Shown: positions 1-9,587 of the stretch, in pieces
Layout of the letters: every line of letters begins with the position of its first letter
Numbering within the stretch: position 1 is the first letter of the stretch
Assembly (NCBI GenBank): GCA_033557675.1
Contig: JAWQRM010000346.1
Location: 1-23,884 of the forward strand
Direction: 5' to 3'
Origin: Coptodactyla brooksi
Taxonomy: Eukaryota > Arthropoda > Insecta > Coleoptera > Scarabaeidae
Length of the DNA: 23,884 nt
Program-made: the position numbers and the translations under genes
The notes under the pieces: generated by a model
The model's input: the letters and a program-made list of their open reading frames with translations, nothing else
What the model was told of the DNA's origin: nothing
Databases searched by the model: none

Positions 1-246
1 GAGGAGGTCTTGAAAGTGAATAGAGTTTGGTTTTCGCTTCTAAAGAGAATAACGAAAAAGAAGTACCAGCCTGATCAAGAAAATACGATTAACCCTCTTG
101 ATCAATCAGGAACCATGGCAGATCAGAGCAACCCGATAGACCCTGAGACGTCAACTTCTACAAATAGACATATACGTCAAAGTAAAACATCATTCACCAA
201 CCGAACAGAGCATAGATATAATCTACGTAAAAACAATCACCACTGA
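1..246 (+). CDS. Open 3' tail of a possible LTR-retrotransposon polyprotein (partial)
   Basis: The frame is open from the window edge to a TGA at 244-246, so the true start lies upstream; no ATG is needed before the first Met at codon 39. The 81 visible residues are hydrophilic, rich in Asn, Thr, Ser and Gln, with a basic patch (KRITKKK) near the beginning and the ending RYNLRKNNHH. A basic low-complexity tail with a Y-N-L-R motif is common at the C-terminus of Ty3/gypsy-type pol proteins, which is the only reason for this call. No protease, RT or integrase motif is visible because those would lie outside the window. It could equally be the last exon of a host gene. The downstream 250-480 bases have short open stretches but nothing recognisable. 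Confidence 0.33.
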   Translation, partial: EEVLKVNRVWFSLLKRITKKKYQPDQENTINPLDQSGTMADQSNPIDPETSTSTNRHIRQSKTSFTNRTEHRYNLRKNNHH

Positions 247-482
247 AGATGTCTGCCACTTCTAACGACGACGCACGTGAGAACAAACGGAAACAGTGGC
301 AATTGCGCCTCTGGGGGATGGGCTAACAGGCTGATGACGAAGCTACCAACCTTGGTGGTGTTCATTTTAGACAGCTTATGGTTTCTTATGATTGGTAATA
401 ACTATTATGGTGTTTTCTAATGTATTCACTTCAGGAGAAAATGCTCTTGTATTAATTTTTAATTAGCATAATGTAACTTACT

Positions 483-800
483 TTATGATGTGATTATCCC
501 AAACAGCGACGGGCATTTATTATAAAAAATTGCCAGTACATTCCATAAGAAGAACTTAATTATAAGCATTACGGACCGAACTGGATCATCGATCCATTTT
601 ACCACGGGACGAGAATACCAATTATCCGAAGAATTCCATAACCTGGCTGTGCCCACTAAAATTTTATAAGGCCCATTTCGTCTTGCGCTGAATTTATTGG
701 TCGTCTCGGGGCCACAATGGAGAGGTTCCTTAAACAAATAGCCCCTGGTTAATAAACCCCCATTCAGAAAAGCTCGGTCGGTCGCTTCTTTAGAATCCAC
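483..800 (-). other. Unassigned ORF with a weak integrase-tail-like motif
   Basis: This is a 105-codon frame on the minus strand. Around residues 36-48 it reads NKFSARRNGPYKI, which resembles the 'K(F/L)..R..GPYKI' segment found in the C-terminal part of retroelement integrases just before the chromatin-binding tail. The rest (a WIDDP stretch followed by a hydrophobic LIIKFFLWNVLAIF run) does not continue that resemblance. No polymerase or integrase core lies upstream on the minus strand, so if this is retroelement material it is a short relic. A chance match in GC-richer DNA is a real alternative. Confidence 0.2.
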
Positions 801-2870
801 GCATCACCTCGAGCCAATACCTGACGTATTACCAACTACAAAGAACTCCTTGTTACATAATCACTAGGAAACTGTGCTATTTCAACGTATTACCGGCGGA
901 GTGTTCGGTTAGGAACGCATGGCGTCTGTTTCTGACATGGTGGGAAACGCACCAAGTTCGGAATGTTGCGGGTGCAGACGATTGGGTAAAGTTTCCGCTC
1001 CATTTGATCTGGGTATGAACGCAGACGTGGTCGGAGGGATTTGCTTGTGGCGGTTAGTTTCCACGTTCTAACTATCAGGGTTTACCAGGGAACTTACGAA
1101 ATATAGCTGAAATCTAATATTAATAGGAGAAATTATATTTGTATTCTAGCTATTGTGAGGGGTTAATAACAACGGCTTATTTATGGACAATAAATAATTG
1201 TTATCCTCTCGTTTTCTTTTGTTGTTATCGCAACAAAAAATGTGTTGAAACCGAAAGTCAACATATGGGGAGAGGAATTTAAAATAATGAATTCCCCCGA
1301 GAGGTGGATGTCAGCAAATGTCACGTGTCCCCTCTGCATGACACGTGTTTTGGGGTGCAGACGTACCCTTGTTTTCAGGAATGTGGAATTGCACTGCAGA
1401 CGAAACATCCGAAATTAATTTTTGGGCTACAGAACGAAGTAAATGAACTGCAGGATTCACGTTTTGGGTGGTATATAGTTTAGTGAATTCCTGCAATGTT
1501 TCAATATATAGACTACCAACGACACATTAATACAAATCACACTAAAGTACCATTCCCGACATCTGACTATCGACCATAGATACCCCGACATTTTGCCGAA
1601 TTACTCGGCAGACCAGTGAAAAGGTGTCAATGCCAGCGATGTCATCCATAATGCAGCAGGGGGCGCCATCGGTGTCTTCACCGCAAACTTTGTCTTCGAA
1701 CCGTATTTCTCGGGGAAGATCGACCGATCCCCCTTCCCGTTTCGTCCCGAAGCCGCAATGCATTAGCACATCGTCGGACCGAATGCTGGAATTGTTTTAA
1801 TCGGGTCTAGGTGTCGGGACCCGCATCTCCCCAATCATTAATTCACCGGGACTCCTGAGACCTGGTGTTTCTCATTCTCAATCCGTTTAATATTTATCAG
1901 ACCGCTACTTTGGACCGCTTCCTTCAAGACCGACATAAAGCGACATCTGTTAGTAGCTTAGGTCGTCTTTGCTTATTAGTTCGAAAGGATGAAATACCCA
2001 CAAAGGCATTTACACTACAGAATTAATCCTGATGCAGTTACTCGGGTTTGCTGGTATAACTTTTAGTTCTGTTAAATTTTCTAGTTATTGTAATGTTCTG
2101 CAGGAGGAAATTTGTTCCACATATGTTTCTGAATAATAATTTCCATCTGAAGTACCTACTTCTATTTGCTTTCGCAAAATTTAATATTACGACAGTTGGA
2201 TTTACAGAAATGATACGTTAATGCTAATTGTTAAATACAATGAATTAAGTAAAGTAAGTTGTCTTTGAAATTATAGAAGGTGTGAAATATATCATGTAAA
2301 TTTCAATTACTTTATTTAAATATCTCCCAAAACGTTTGACTTTGATATTGATACGTGTTTAAAGAATGATTGAAGGAATTCTTATTATAAACTTGTGTAA
2401 CGGGATATAATAGGAATATAATCTACGACAGCTATTTATAAAATTTACTAGCAAAAGCTATCAACACAATTATTTTCTATTGAAAGTTTAAATAAATAAT
2501 TCCTTCCAAATATTAACAAAATATGTACTCAAATAATTTGGGTTAAACCTATCTGGACTGTCCATCTACCTGTTTTCAGTTTTATTGGTTAAAGGATCAG
2601 TTCTATTGCTCCAAAAAGGTCTCCCTATTGTTATGACCGAATGGACTACCTAGGCTGCGAGGTGGTTTATGGTGGGTCGCTCAAGTAGTTTAAAGGACAA
2701 TTTATTTTCTTTTGTGTTATTTACAAACTTTTAAATTGAATTTTCCTAAAATTTAAAAATAATCTTCTCTGTTATAGAATCTATAGAGACTTCCATCTTA
2801 TTAATTTCCATAAAGATTTCTTCAAATCTTCAAGATTTTACAGATTTTCGATAAGAAATCTTGGGTTAAA
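801..2870. other. No gene seen; mixed GC-richer and AT-rich DNA
   Basis: About 2 kb without a gene I can support. 850-1100 and 1540-1860 are GC-richer with frequent CpG, while 2080-2870 is strongly AT-rich. Minus-strand frames at 1311-1496 (61 codons) and 1542-1769 (75 codons, several Cys and acidic residues) are open but match nothing I recognise and have no clear splice context. A short imperfect inverted repeat (AAGATTTCTT / AAGAAATCTT) lies around 2813-2865. Confidence 0.5.
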
Positions 2871-2873
2871 CAA

Positions 2874-2905
2874 GTTTTTTTGGAACGAAGTTTTTTTGGA
2901 ACGAA
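2874..2905 (+). repeat. 16-bp tandem duplication (two units)
   Basis: The unit GTTTTTTTGGAACGAA occurs twice in direct succession with no mismatch (2874-2889 and 2890-2905). It looks like a simple slippage duplication. Confidence 0.85.
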
Positions 2906-3041
2906 GCAAGGAAACAAACAGTTAAACAATCTTAAACAAGTTCCTTGTCAAATAAGGTGTCCTCTGGTGTTCTTGAAATGTACATCATTTCTTATTGAAA
3001 TATTGAGTCCACATTTAACATTTAGAAGGATTAGAAGCCTA

Positions 3042-3657
3042 AAAATAACTTAGAAATAAGAAGGTATCGAGAACTAGCCTTAAGGTAAGAAATAAAACCT
3101 CATTCTTCTTTTTACCAAGCTTTCGAATAATATTTATTCTTCTTCAGGGCTCAAGCTACAAATGTACATGAAACAACTGTTTAATACAGAACAATATGAA
3201 ATTTAATTTGAATATCTTACAATAGAGGTCAACCTAACCTTGAAGAACACGACTCGAAAAGAAAAAGAAACAATGTTGGCTGACTAACAGCACCTGAAAG
3301 ACCTAATGTAATAACAAAAAACAGTATAATACAAAACATATTAGAATTGGAGTTAAAAGTTTAAGTTAAAAATATAAAAGCACATTCCAGAAACGACAAA
3401 CGTGATTGATTACAGCGCCACCAACCGTGAAGCCGTTAACTAAAATTTGAAATGTAATGGTAGAAAAATGGTTACACGGTTGTGCAAAAGTAGAGCTACA
3501 AAGACCTAAGTGGAAAATTACCCAAAGGTGTGAAAAAATCAAAGTTCCTGAAGGGAACATGACATAATAAGGGCAAAAATTCAAATAATTACAGGGAAGA
3601 ACAGGAACGTAAAAGGAGGAACATAACATAGCCAAAGAACACCTAAAATTAGAATTT
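3042..3657 (-). repeat. Left inverted arm of PLE 1 (copy of its 3' end)
   Basis: Read on the minus strand, this segment aligns along its length with 4814-5274: the start AATTCTAATTTTAG, then CTTTGGCT.TGTTATGTTCCT, then TGTCGTTTCTGGAATGTGCT, then the end CTTAAGGCT. It carries about 159 bases (3399-3557) that the right arm lacks, so it is the fuller version of the PLE 3' region. An 89-codon minus-strand frame inside it (3366-3635) is mirrored by a similar frame in the right arm (VPVLPCNYL versus IPVLPRNYL). It lies after the PLE stop codon and is most likely untranslated. Confidence 0.85.
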
Positions 3658-3668
3658 TTCAGTTAATA

Positions 3669-4801
3669 ATACAGATTATCAACGACAACTGGCTGAGAGT
3701 AATGGAACACACTTCCATAGATAAAGACAAATTTAATAACATCATTCTTTTTCTTTTTGAATCTTCATGTCTTGTGTTCGATGATAAATATTATAGCCAA
3801 AATTTTGGCACCCCTATGGGTAGCTCCTTGAGCCCTATCATTGCTATGATAGTCATGGATCATGTGTTGGACTTGGTCATTCCTTAAGTTTCAGTTCCCA
3901 TTTCTGTTTAAATATGTTGATCATTTGATTTGAGCTCTTCCTGAGGATTCACTAGAGGACATCTTACATAAATTTAATAGTATCAACCCCCATTTACAGG
4001 TTACTATGGAGTCGGAAAGCAACAGATCTGTTCCATTTCTCGACACAAAAATAATCAGGAATCATGACCAGTCTATAAGCCTTAATTGGTTATACCAAAC
4101 CTACTTATACTGGTAGATATATTAATTATTATTCTTACCACCCTATGAACCAAAAAATCAATACGCTCCTGGTAATGAAAAATAGGGCTTTCACTATCTC
4201 TGTCTAAAGAACAGGCTATCCCAAATTTCTAGTAAACAGATTACTATTTAATACCTCAGCTAACCAAAACCGTTTAGGTTCCCAGAATGTTTCCCTTATT
4301 CAACCCCCTCAGGATACTGAGGGTTCCTCTACCGTGAAATATTGACACTTCTCTACTATGAGTGTTGTCAGTCCTTTCTGTAGACTGTTCTCAAAAACAA
4401 AAGACTGGGTCCCCATAGGTTTACAATCTAATGTTATACATAAGATCCCTTGCCTCGCTTATAATAGATGTTGTATGGGAACCACATCTGAATATTTAGA
4501 TAACAGACTTAGTCAACACAGACAAGATTGTGTTGCTTTCAGGTCTGATAGCTCAGCCCTTGCCCTCCATCATGTGGAGACTGGACACAAGTTCGATTTG
4601 GGAAGAAACTTCCATTTTAGATAGAGACATTGTTTACAAGAAGATGTTGTTCCTCGAAATGTATCACATCAAGTCAGAAGTAGATTCCGTAAATTTTAGG
4701 ACTGATTGTCAAGGCCTTAGTGTAATTTACCAATACTTCTTTGAGTGGAGGGAAGATACTCATCACACTAGGGTTGAGTCTCAAGATTCTCTTACATTCT
4801 G
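3669..4801 (+). pseudogene. PLE 1 reverse transcriptase-GIY-YIG endonuclease, broken
   Basis: The protein copies PLE RNA into DNA at the target and nicks the target with a GIY-YIG nuclease. The visible coding begins inside the RT (NWLRVMEHTSIDKDKF), passes the PLE hallmark GTPMGSSLSPIIA at about 3810-3850, then reaches the catalytic box at 3913-3924, which reads YVDH instead of YVDD, followed by a stop at TGA. It continues with ALPEDSLEDILHKFNSINP and SVPFLDTKII (3935-4060), shifts frame near 4095 (TKPTYTGRYINYY), and resumes at 4358-4620 with the endonuclease: IHKIPC, then MGTTSEYLDNRLSQH, then ALALHHVETGHKFDL. The YIG triad position reads CMG. The tail (KKMLFLEMYHIKSE) is in another frame up to the stop at 4799-4801. 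Several stops, two or more frameshifts, catalytic changes and the missing N-terminus make it non-functional. Confidence 0.85.
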
Positions 4802-4813
4802 AGCCCGTCTTTC

Positions 4814-5274
4814 TGTTGCAAAATTCTAATTTTAGAGGTTCTTTGGCTCTGTTATGTTCCTGTTATTACATCCCTGTTCTTCCCCGTAATTATTTGGCCT
4901 TTTGCTCTTATTATGTCATGTCGTTTCTGGAATGTGCTTTTATATTTTTGACTTAAACTTTTAGCTCCAATTTTAATATGTTTTGTAAGTATTATACTGG
5001 TTTTTGCTCTTATACTACCAAGTCCTCCTTCAGGTGCTGTTGGTCAGCAAGAATTGTTTCTTTTTCAAGGTTTTTTAAGGTCGAGTTGACCTCTATTGTA
5101 AGATATTTAAATTAAATTTTATATTGTTCTGCATTAAACAGTTGTTTCATGTACATTTGTAGCTTGAACCCTGAAGAGTAAGAAATATTATTCGAAAGCT
5201 TGGTAAAAAAGAAGAAGGAGGTTTTATTTCTTTCCTTAAGGCTGGTCCTTGATACTTTATTATCTTTAAGTACC
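4814..5274 (+). repeat. Right arm of PLE 1 (its 3' noncoding end)
   Basis: This is the 3' region following the PLE stop codon, in the same orientation as the coding part. It matches the reverse complement of 3042-3657 throughout except for a gap of about 159 bases at the junction near 4920-4922. Past the conserved CTTAAGGCT block the match continues weakly to about 5274. Confidence 0.85.
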
Positions 5275-5295
5275 TAACTGACTTAAGTACCTAAC
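5266..5295 (+). repeat. 13-bp direct repeat at the PLE 1 right edge
   Basis: TTAAGTACCTAAC occurs at 5266-5278 and again at 5283-5295. It straddles the outer end of PLE 1, so it could be an end-processing scar or simple slippage. Confidence 0.7.
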
Positions 5296-5654
5296 CCAAA
5301 AATAATACACTTACATCCAGATGTCCCCACAACAGATCCAGATGACAAATACAGACCAGCAGAGGCTTTGGTAGCACTCAAAATTGTAAGTCACATATCT
5401 GACACACTAAGAGACACCTTCGTGATCCTACGTATAATAAACTAACACCTAGAATTAAGTCAAGACCATAAGAAAATAACCTTAATCAAACAATACCAAC
5501 ATAACTTTAACTGTATATAAAAAGAATCCACAAAATCGCATGTGGCACCCAACCTAGATAACAAACAAACTACTTCTTAACATAAATATTGTTATTATAG
5601 AGCTCTAAATATTATAAACTTAGCGGTTTGCGGATACATAATGAAATAAATTAT
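5296..5654. other. No assignable gene; one short open stretch
   Basis: A plus-strand stretch around 5310-5445 is open and reads LHPDVPTTDPDDKYRPAEAL before a GTAAGT. I cannot place it in any family. The rest up to the PLE 2 fragment is AT-rich with many stops. It may be degraded upstream sequence of PLE 2. Confidence 0.4.
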
Positions 5655-6110
5655 TTAGACAATACCAACAGACAACCTAATTCATTATGCTCCAGTACAT
5701 CCCAAACAACATAAAGAAGCAACATTTAGGAGCTTACTCCATAGATCAGAATCAATTACGACGCACAAAGAAGACTATCAATAAGAAATAACACAAACAG
5801 CTAGCAAAAACGGTAAACCAACAGCTTTAATAACAAAATTATACAAAAACATAAAAAAGAAAAAGAGAAATATAGAAGCAAAAGATAACACAGAAACCGA
5901 ACATGAAATACAATGGACCACCTTCACGTATAGTGGAGCTCACATCCAAGGCATAAGGAAATTATTCAAAAATCAAATGTAGTACTTGTGGTATAAAATA
6001 TATTGGACAAACTGGCAAAACAAACTTGACTTTAATTACGCTGACCATCTACACAGGAATTCCCACCTACCTGGAAGTATAGAGGAAAACTTCCGGGTCA
6101 TAAAAGTCGT
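5655..6110 (+). pseudogene. PLE 2 fragment: post-RT region and start of GIY-YIG endonuclease
   Basis: In plus-strand frames the order typical of the second half of a PLE protein can be read: HPKQHKEATFRSLLHR at about 5698-5745 (the post-RT 'H..HK.AAFRSL..R' segment), then GKPTALITKLYKNIKKK, then WTTFTYSGAHIQGIRKLFK at about 5915-5970 (the 'F.Y......I.K.FK' segment), then KCSTCGIKYIGQTGK at about 5977-6020, the YIG half of the GIY-YIG nuclease with its paired cysteines. It stops at about 6075 in that frame. At least three stops or frameshifts are needed. The sequence differs clearly from PLE 1, so it is a different family. The RT palm and the remaining endonuclease are missing. Confidence 0.75.
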
Positions 6111-6189
6111 CAGCAAAGTTAATAAAATGAATAGATTTTTTGTAGATTTCTTGTATTACAATTGTTTTTTAATCATTATTCAGTAGTTT

Positions 6190-7428
6190 TGGGCTAAAGT
6201 AACAAGTAAATGGACAGCATGACCAGAGATTACGACCTTTTGGATGAAGCTTTGGAACTATCTGATAATACAATATTGAAAGAATGAAACAAATTTCACT
6301 ACTTTGAAACAAATACACAAAAGCATACGTGACATGTATTCAACAGCTTAATATTAATGATAATCAAAAGTTGGGCATTGGATCACGATATGAATCAATA
6401 TGGAGACTGTTTCGGTCGAAGAATCGTTCAGCTGAACAGCACCTGTCGTCCCTAATTACCTTTTAACAACTCTCCACGTACACACACTGACACACACACA
6501 CAACCAGAACGAGACGCAGTTGTTTTCTTTACTCGTTAACCCAGGGGCAGCGTTAAATGGCGGTCGATTGTGTCGCCATCGCGCGGCGCACGGCGAAAAC
6601 GCTGTTTACCTGTGAAATTATCCGCCGTAATTGACGGGTATCTTAATTAATATGTGCGTGTTCCGTCGCGGAACCGTTCCGGGAAGCTGTACGCCATCCC
6701 AGGGGCGTATGTAGACAGTGATTGGCACTTTCGATTTTGCCAGAATTTTGCGCAATACTCCGGACAGGTGCACGCGACCGTATTGAGAAACAAACGTGTA
6801 TCGACGTTTATGTAATAACGAAATAATGATAGGGGATACGTTTTTGGTTAATTAAAGTACACGATTCGACGTTGCTTGCGGGTATAAGTACTTACTTTCG
6901 CCCGCTTTGGTAATGTACTTTTACTGCCATTAAAGTTTTTGGCTAACGGCCAAAGCGACTTATATGGCGCTAACATAACAACTGTTGTGTTAATCTGGAA
7001 CTTAAAAAACTTTCTTTAATCTTTTTTACATTTGGTTACCATCACTGGTTACCATTTCATAAAAAAAAAATAATTCACCAAAACTGATTGACCGTTCTAT
7101 ATTATACTGAAGGGTAGTGGCCGGGTATCATTTCCTGCTGTGAGCTACGTGTCTTTCGAAAGCATTCAGTGCATATTTGTGTCTAAAACTACATTTACGC
7201 CTACTTTATCTTGTTTCTTTGTTATACTGTTTTACCTGCAGCTTGAAAACATTTTCGTTAGTTGTTTCGCCCACGCTTTCATAAATTTCTGCTTATCAGT
7301 ATTATAGTTTTAAGTTATTCGGTTCTAAATAAAATAAATTCCTGCCTTTCCTATTTATTTTTTCTTTAATACTTTAAAATATTTTGTTCGGTTCTGTGCA
7401 ATTGTTTTCATTTTCTATCTTATGAAAC
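6190..7428. other. No gene seen; GC-richer unassigned stretch
   Basis: 6400-6800 is GC- and CpG-richer than its surroundings and lacks any long frame. TAATTA sites occur at 6644-6649 and 6849-6854, and a short CA repeat at 6478-6503. The segment does not resemble any element in the window, so it may be host DNA with a regulatory role. 6960-7428 is AT-rich and probably includes the 5' end of the mariner remnant that begins at 7429, but I could not place its inverted repeat. Confidence 0.4.
6478..6503 (+). repeat. Short CA microsatellite
   Basis: Two short CA runs interrupted by CTGA. Simple sequence repeat with no further context. Confidence 0.85.
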
Positions 7429-8090
7429 ATGGAGAATCAAAAACAGCATTTTCGGCATATTTCGCTTTTTTATTACAAAAAAGATGAAAATTTCATTAAA
7501 GTGAAAAAAGAATTAGTCGATGTGTACGGAGATGTATTGACAGAATGCCAGTATCAAAAGTAGTACTTGCAAAATTTTTTGCAAGTTTAAAAATTTCTGG
7601 GAGAACACCGCGATCAATTCTAAAGTGTACTGTCATCAACTGGACAAACTGCATGATTTTTTGCACACTGGTTTGCAAAATCTTTTGCAAAACTTTGCAA
7701 AATATTTTGCTAGTTTGCAAAATTTTTGGGAGCTCTTTTCAAAATTTTTGGAACAATACCACGATCAATTCTAAAGTGTACTGTCATCAACTGGACAAAC
7801 TGCATGATTCACTCAAACAGAAAAGGCCATAATTGATCAATATATGTTCCACCAAGATAATACGAGACCAATTTAATAACTCGCCAAAAGCTTTTACAAC
7901 TTGAATGGGATGTACTGCCACACTTGTCATATTCGTCAGATCTGGCACCTGAATCCGTCAAAAATAATTTCGGTTAGTTTTTTCGGTTTTAGCCAACAAT
8001 GATCAGAAGTTTTATGGGCGTGGAATCATGCTACTGCCAGAACGATGGCAGGAGGTGTTGGACCAAAATGGTGAATATGTACTTACATAA
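7429..8090 (+). pseudogene. Mariner transposase remnant M1, internally deleted
   Basis: The start ATG at 7429 opens MENQKQHFRHISLFYYKK and continues to VDVYGDVLTECQYQK before a TAG at 7561, matching the N-terminal helix-turn-helix region of mariner transposases. The central part is missing. A frame around 7775-7830 reads VYCHQLDKLHDSLKQKRP, the segment that precedes the catalytic H.DNARPH motif, which is here FHQDNTRP at about 7843-7866. LLQLEWDVLPHLSYSSDLAP follows at about 7888-7950, and the very C-terminus GIMLLPERWQEVLDQNGEY ends at TAA 8088-8090. The remnant spans about 660 bp against roughly 1 kb for an intact mariner coding region. The first catalytic Asp region is absent and several frameshifts are present. 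The wording resembles the irritans subfamily. Confidence 0.85.
7611..7809 (+). repeat. 48-bp perfect direct repeat inside mariner M1
   Basis: The block from CGATCAATTC to GCATGATT is present at 7611-7658 and at 7762-7809 with no mismatch, a period of 151 bp. Between the two copies lies a run of TTTGCAAAA-like units (about 7655-7730). Within M1 only the second copy is in its expected place, leading into the KLHDSLKQKRP segment. Confidence 0.9.
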
Positions 8091-8196
8091 AATATTTATA
8101 CTCTCTAAGAAAAGTGCCTTTCATTTTCACCAAAGAAAAAAGAAATTATTTTCTAAACAACCTAATATTAATAATATAAATAAAGAACATATACTT

Positions 8197-8463
8197 TTAA
8201 AACATGCAAGAGAATATCATATCAAATAAATCCGTAAGTATAGCATCAACTGGTTCATTTACTTGGCACAGTTCATATTTGGTGATTGCTAAATGTTTAT
8301 AATTAAACAATAAAATCAATGCAACAATGTTTACAAGAAACGTTATACCAAATGTGATAAAATGAATCTTTCCAGAGCAAAGAAGATACAAATATGTACT
8401 AATATCTATTTCCAGAGTGACTATCATACTTAAAATCAATAGTGCATGAAATTTAAGGACCAC
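8197..8463 (-). other. Hydrophobic ORF with two membrane segments; possible odorant-receptor-like exon remnant
   Basis: This minus-strand frame of about 88 codons can be extended upstream to a stop near 8521 (reading GIWISTELIGAKSC). It encodes two strongly hydrophobic stretches: residues 6-28 (ALLILSMIVTL, then STYLYLL) and residues 34-55 (HFITFGITFLVNIVALILLF). A short basic NYKHLAITKYE segment and an acidic tail follow. The spacing and the FITFGITFL wording recall the first two helices of insect chemoreceptors of the 7tm_6 type, but this is only a resemblance. It ends at a stop with no obvious donor site. It lies between a mariner remnant and GC-richer DNA and is not part of any element I recognise. 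A chance AT-rich hydrophobic frame is possible. Confidence 0.25.
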
Positions 8464-8479
8464 ATCGGAAACGCAGCTT

Positions 8480-9077
8480 TTAGCACCGATGAGTTCTGTG
8501 GAAATCCATATCCCCCGAGTTTAATTAAGGGCAAAACTACCAATTTAACATGCCGTTAAGTTTTACGTTCGTTTATAGTTAGCCGGCCAGTGATGATAAT
8601 AGTGATACATTGCCCAGGGCAATGTACCGAATGATAGTCAGTAGCCGGTTCGTCCTAAACAGTGGCAAATGTTCATAAAATGCCCCTCCCTTTAATGAAT
8701 TGAACGAAATATATTTCCGGGCCATAAAATGGTCTGCGATAAATTTTGAACTAAGGGAAAGGACCCTAGGGCGCGTCCCTCATCTTGATGACGTGGCAAT
8801 CTAACCAATTATATCGCCTGTCCATCATTGCAAATTGGATGACACGTTTCCTGTGCAGTGAACTCGATGCATTCTAGCAATTTTCACCTTTTCCCATCTG
8901 CTACAGGAAACATAATATTTATCACTAATAATAGGTTGATACTCTCTATAAAAATCTACAACTCAAGATGAAACTTTAGAATTCTTTATTGCAATACAGT
9001 ATTGCACTGATTCGAGTGAATTCATTCCAGTACGCAGTTCCTTTAGGATAATAAATGACGCATATTTGAAATTGCCT
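8480..9077. other. No gene seen; GC-richer stretch with a palindrome
   Basis: The stretch 8480-8870 is CpG-containing and has no long frame. It carries a TAATTA site at 8522-8527 and a 21-bp inverted repeat at 8606-8626 (TACATTGCCC, one base, then its complement), which in turn lies between two AGCCGG-like words. It could be host regulatory DNA. Confidence 0.35.
8606..8626. repeat. 10-bp inverted repeat with one-base spacer
   Basis: TACATTGCCC and GGGCAATGTA are separated by a single A. With so short a loop it is more likely a two-fold symmetric protein-binding site than an RNA hairpin. Confidence 0.7.
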
Positions 9078-9308
9078 TTAAAAGCAAATTAAGTGCCTGT
9101 CATGTTCTACACGGTTGGATCCGGCGCGAGTAGATTGATTTTTATCGAACACGTTGATCGAATGTGAAAATGCGAGGAATTCCTGTATTCGCTCGTTACC
9201 CGGATTGTTTTGCAATTCATAATCTGTTCCTAGCGGATCGAGAAGGAAACATAAATCATCAAATGCAGGGCCCTTATAAGCGGTTCCAGATGTAAACGTC
9301 CTGTTCAT
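9078..9308 (-). other. Unassigned 76-codon ORF
   Basis: The frame starts with an ATG at 9306-9308 and reads MNRTFTSGTAYKGPAFDDLC, later LGTDYELQNNPGNERIQEFL. Composition is balanced and protein-like, with GC content above the local average. I cannot place it in a family. It lies just outside the 3' TTAA end of the piggyBac remnant at 9401, so it is not part of that element. It may be a relic exon or a chance frame. Confidence 0.22.
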
Positions 9309-9400
9309 TCAAATTTATGTCGACCACGATTTCTTAAGTGGCTGCAGTCCTTTTTTCACGGAAAACACGTTGAAATGTTCACTGGTATTTGCTGCTGCGC

Positions 9401-9418
9401 TTAACTCTGCTGTTCTCC
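9401..9418 (+). repeat. 3' terminal inverted repeat of piggyBac A with TTAA
   Basis: TTAA followed by CTCTGCTGTTCTCC. It matches, with few changes, the ends at 11932 and 12479 (minus) and at 20641 (plus): CCCTGCTATACTCC, CCCTGCTGTGCTCC and CCCTGTTGTGTTCC. The second base of the element has changed from C to T. Confidence 0.75.
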
Positions 9419-9587
9419 TTAGTTTTACTATACACTTGGTGGTCCTTGGGGTCATAGTCATCCGATGTATGCAAGTACAAGAGGATTGTCAAGAATAAAA
9501 AAAAGTAAAAGTATTACAAACACTAAATCTTAGAACAAAAGACAATATCAAATAAATTCTGATGTGTACCCCATTATTGCCTAATCT

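Larger units (their letters stand above)
3042..5274 (+). mobile_element. Penelope-like element 1: truncated copy with inverted terminal arms
   Basis: A plus-strand PLE body (RT from its GTPMGS motif, then a GIY-YIG-type endonuclease, about 3670-4801) is followed by its 3' noncoding end (4814-5274). Immediately before the body lies an inverted copy of the same 3' end (3042-3657). Both arms share the block around TAAACAGTTGTTTCATG and the CTTAAGGCT terminus, read in opposite orientation. Terminal repeats in direct or inverted orientation and 5' truncation are established PLE traits. The N-terminal part of the RT is missing, so the copy is only about half of a normal element. The ends are placed where the two arms stop matching; no target-site duplication is obvious. 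Confidence 0.8.

Noticed and set aside
331..350. CTGATGA core as in hammerhead ribozymes
   Set aside because: The GAA box follows at once with no room for stem II, and no pairing for the other stems is visible. Hammerheads are known in PLE repeats, but no PLE is here.
3366..3635. 89-codon minus-strand frame with apparent membrane segments
   Set aside because: It lies in the 3' noncoding end of PLE 1 beyond the stop codon. The similar frame in the right arm is explained by the repeat itself.
7496..7720. 74-codon minus-strand frame
   Set aside because: Antisense shadow of mariner M1 and its TTTGCAAAA units.
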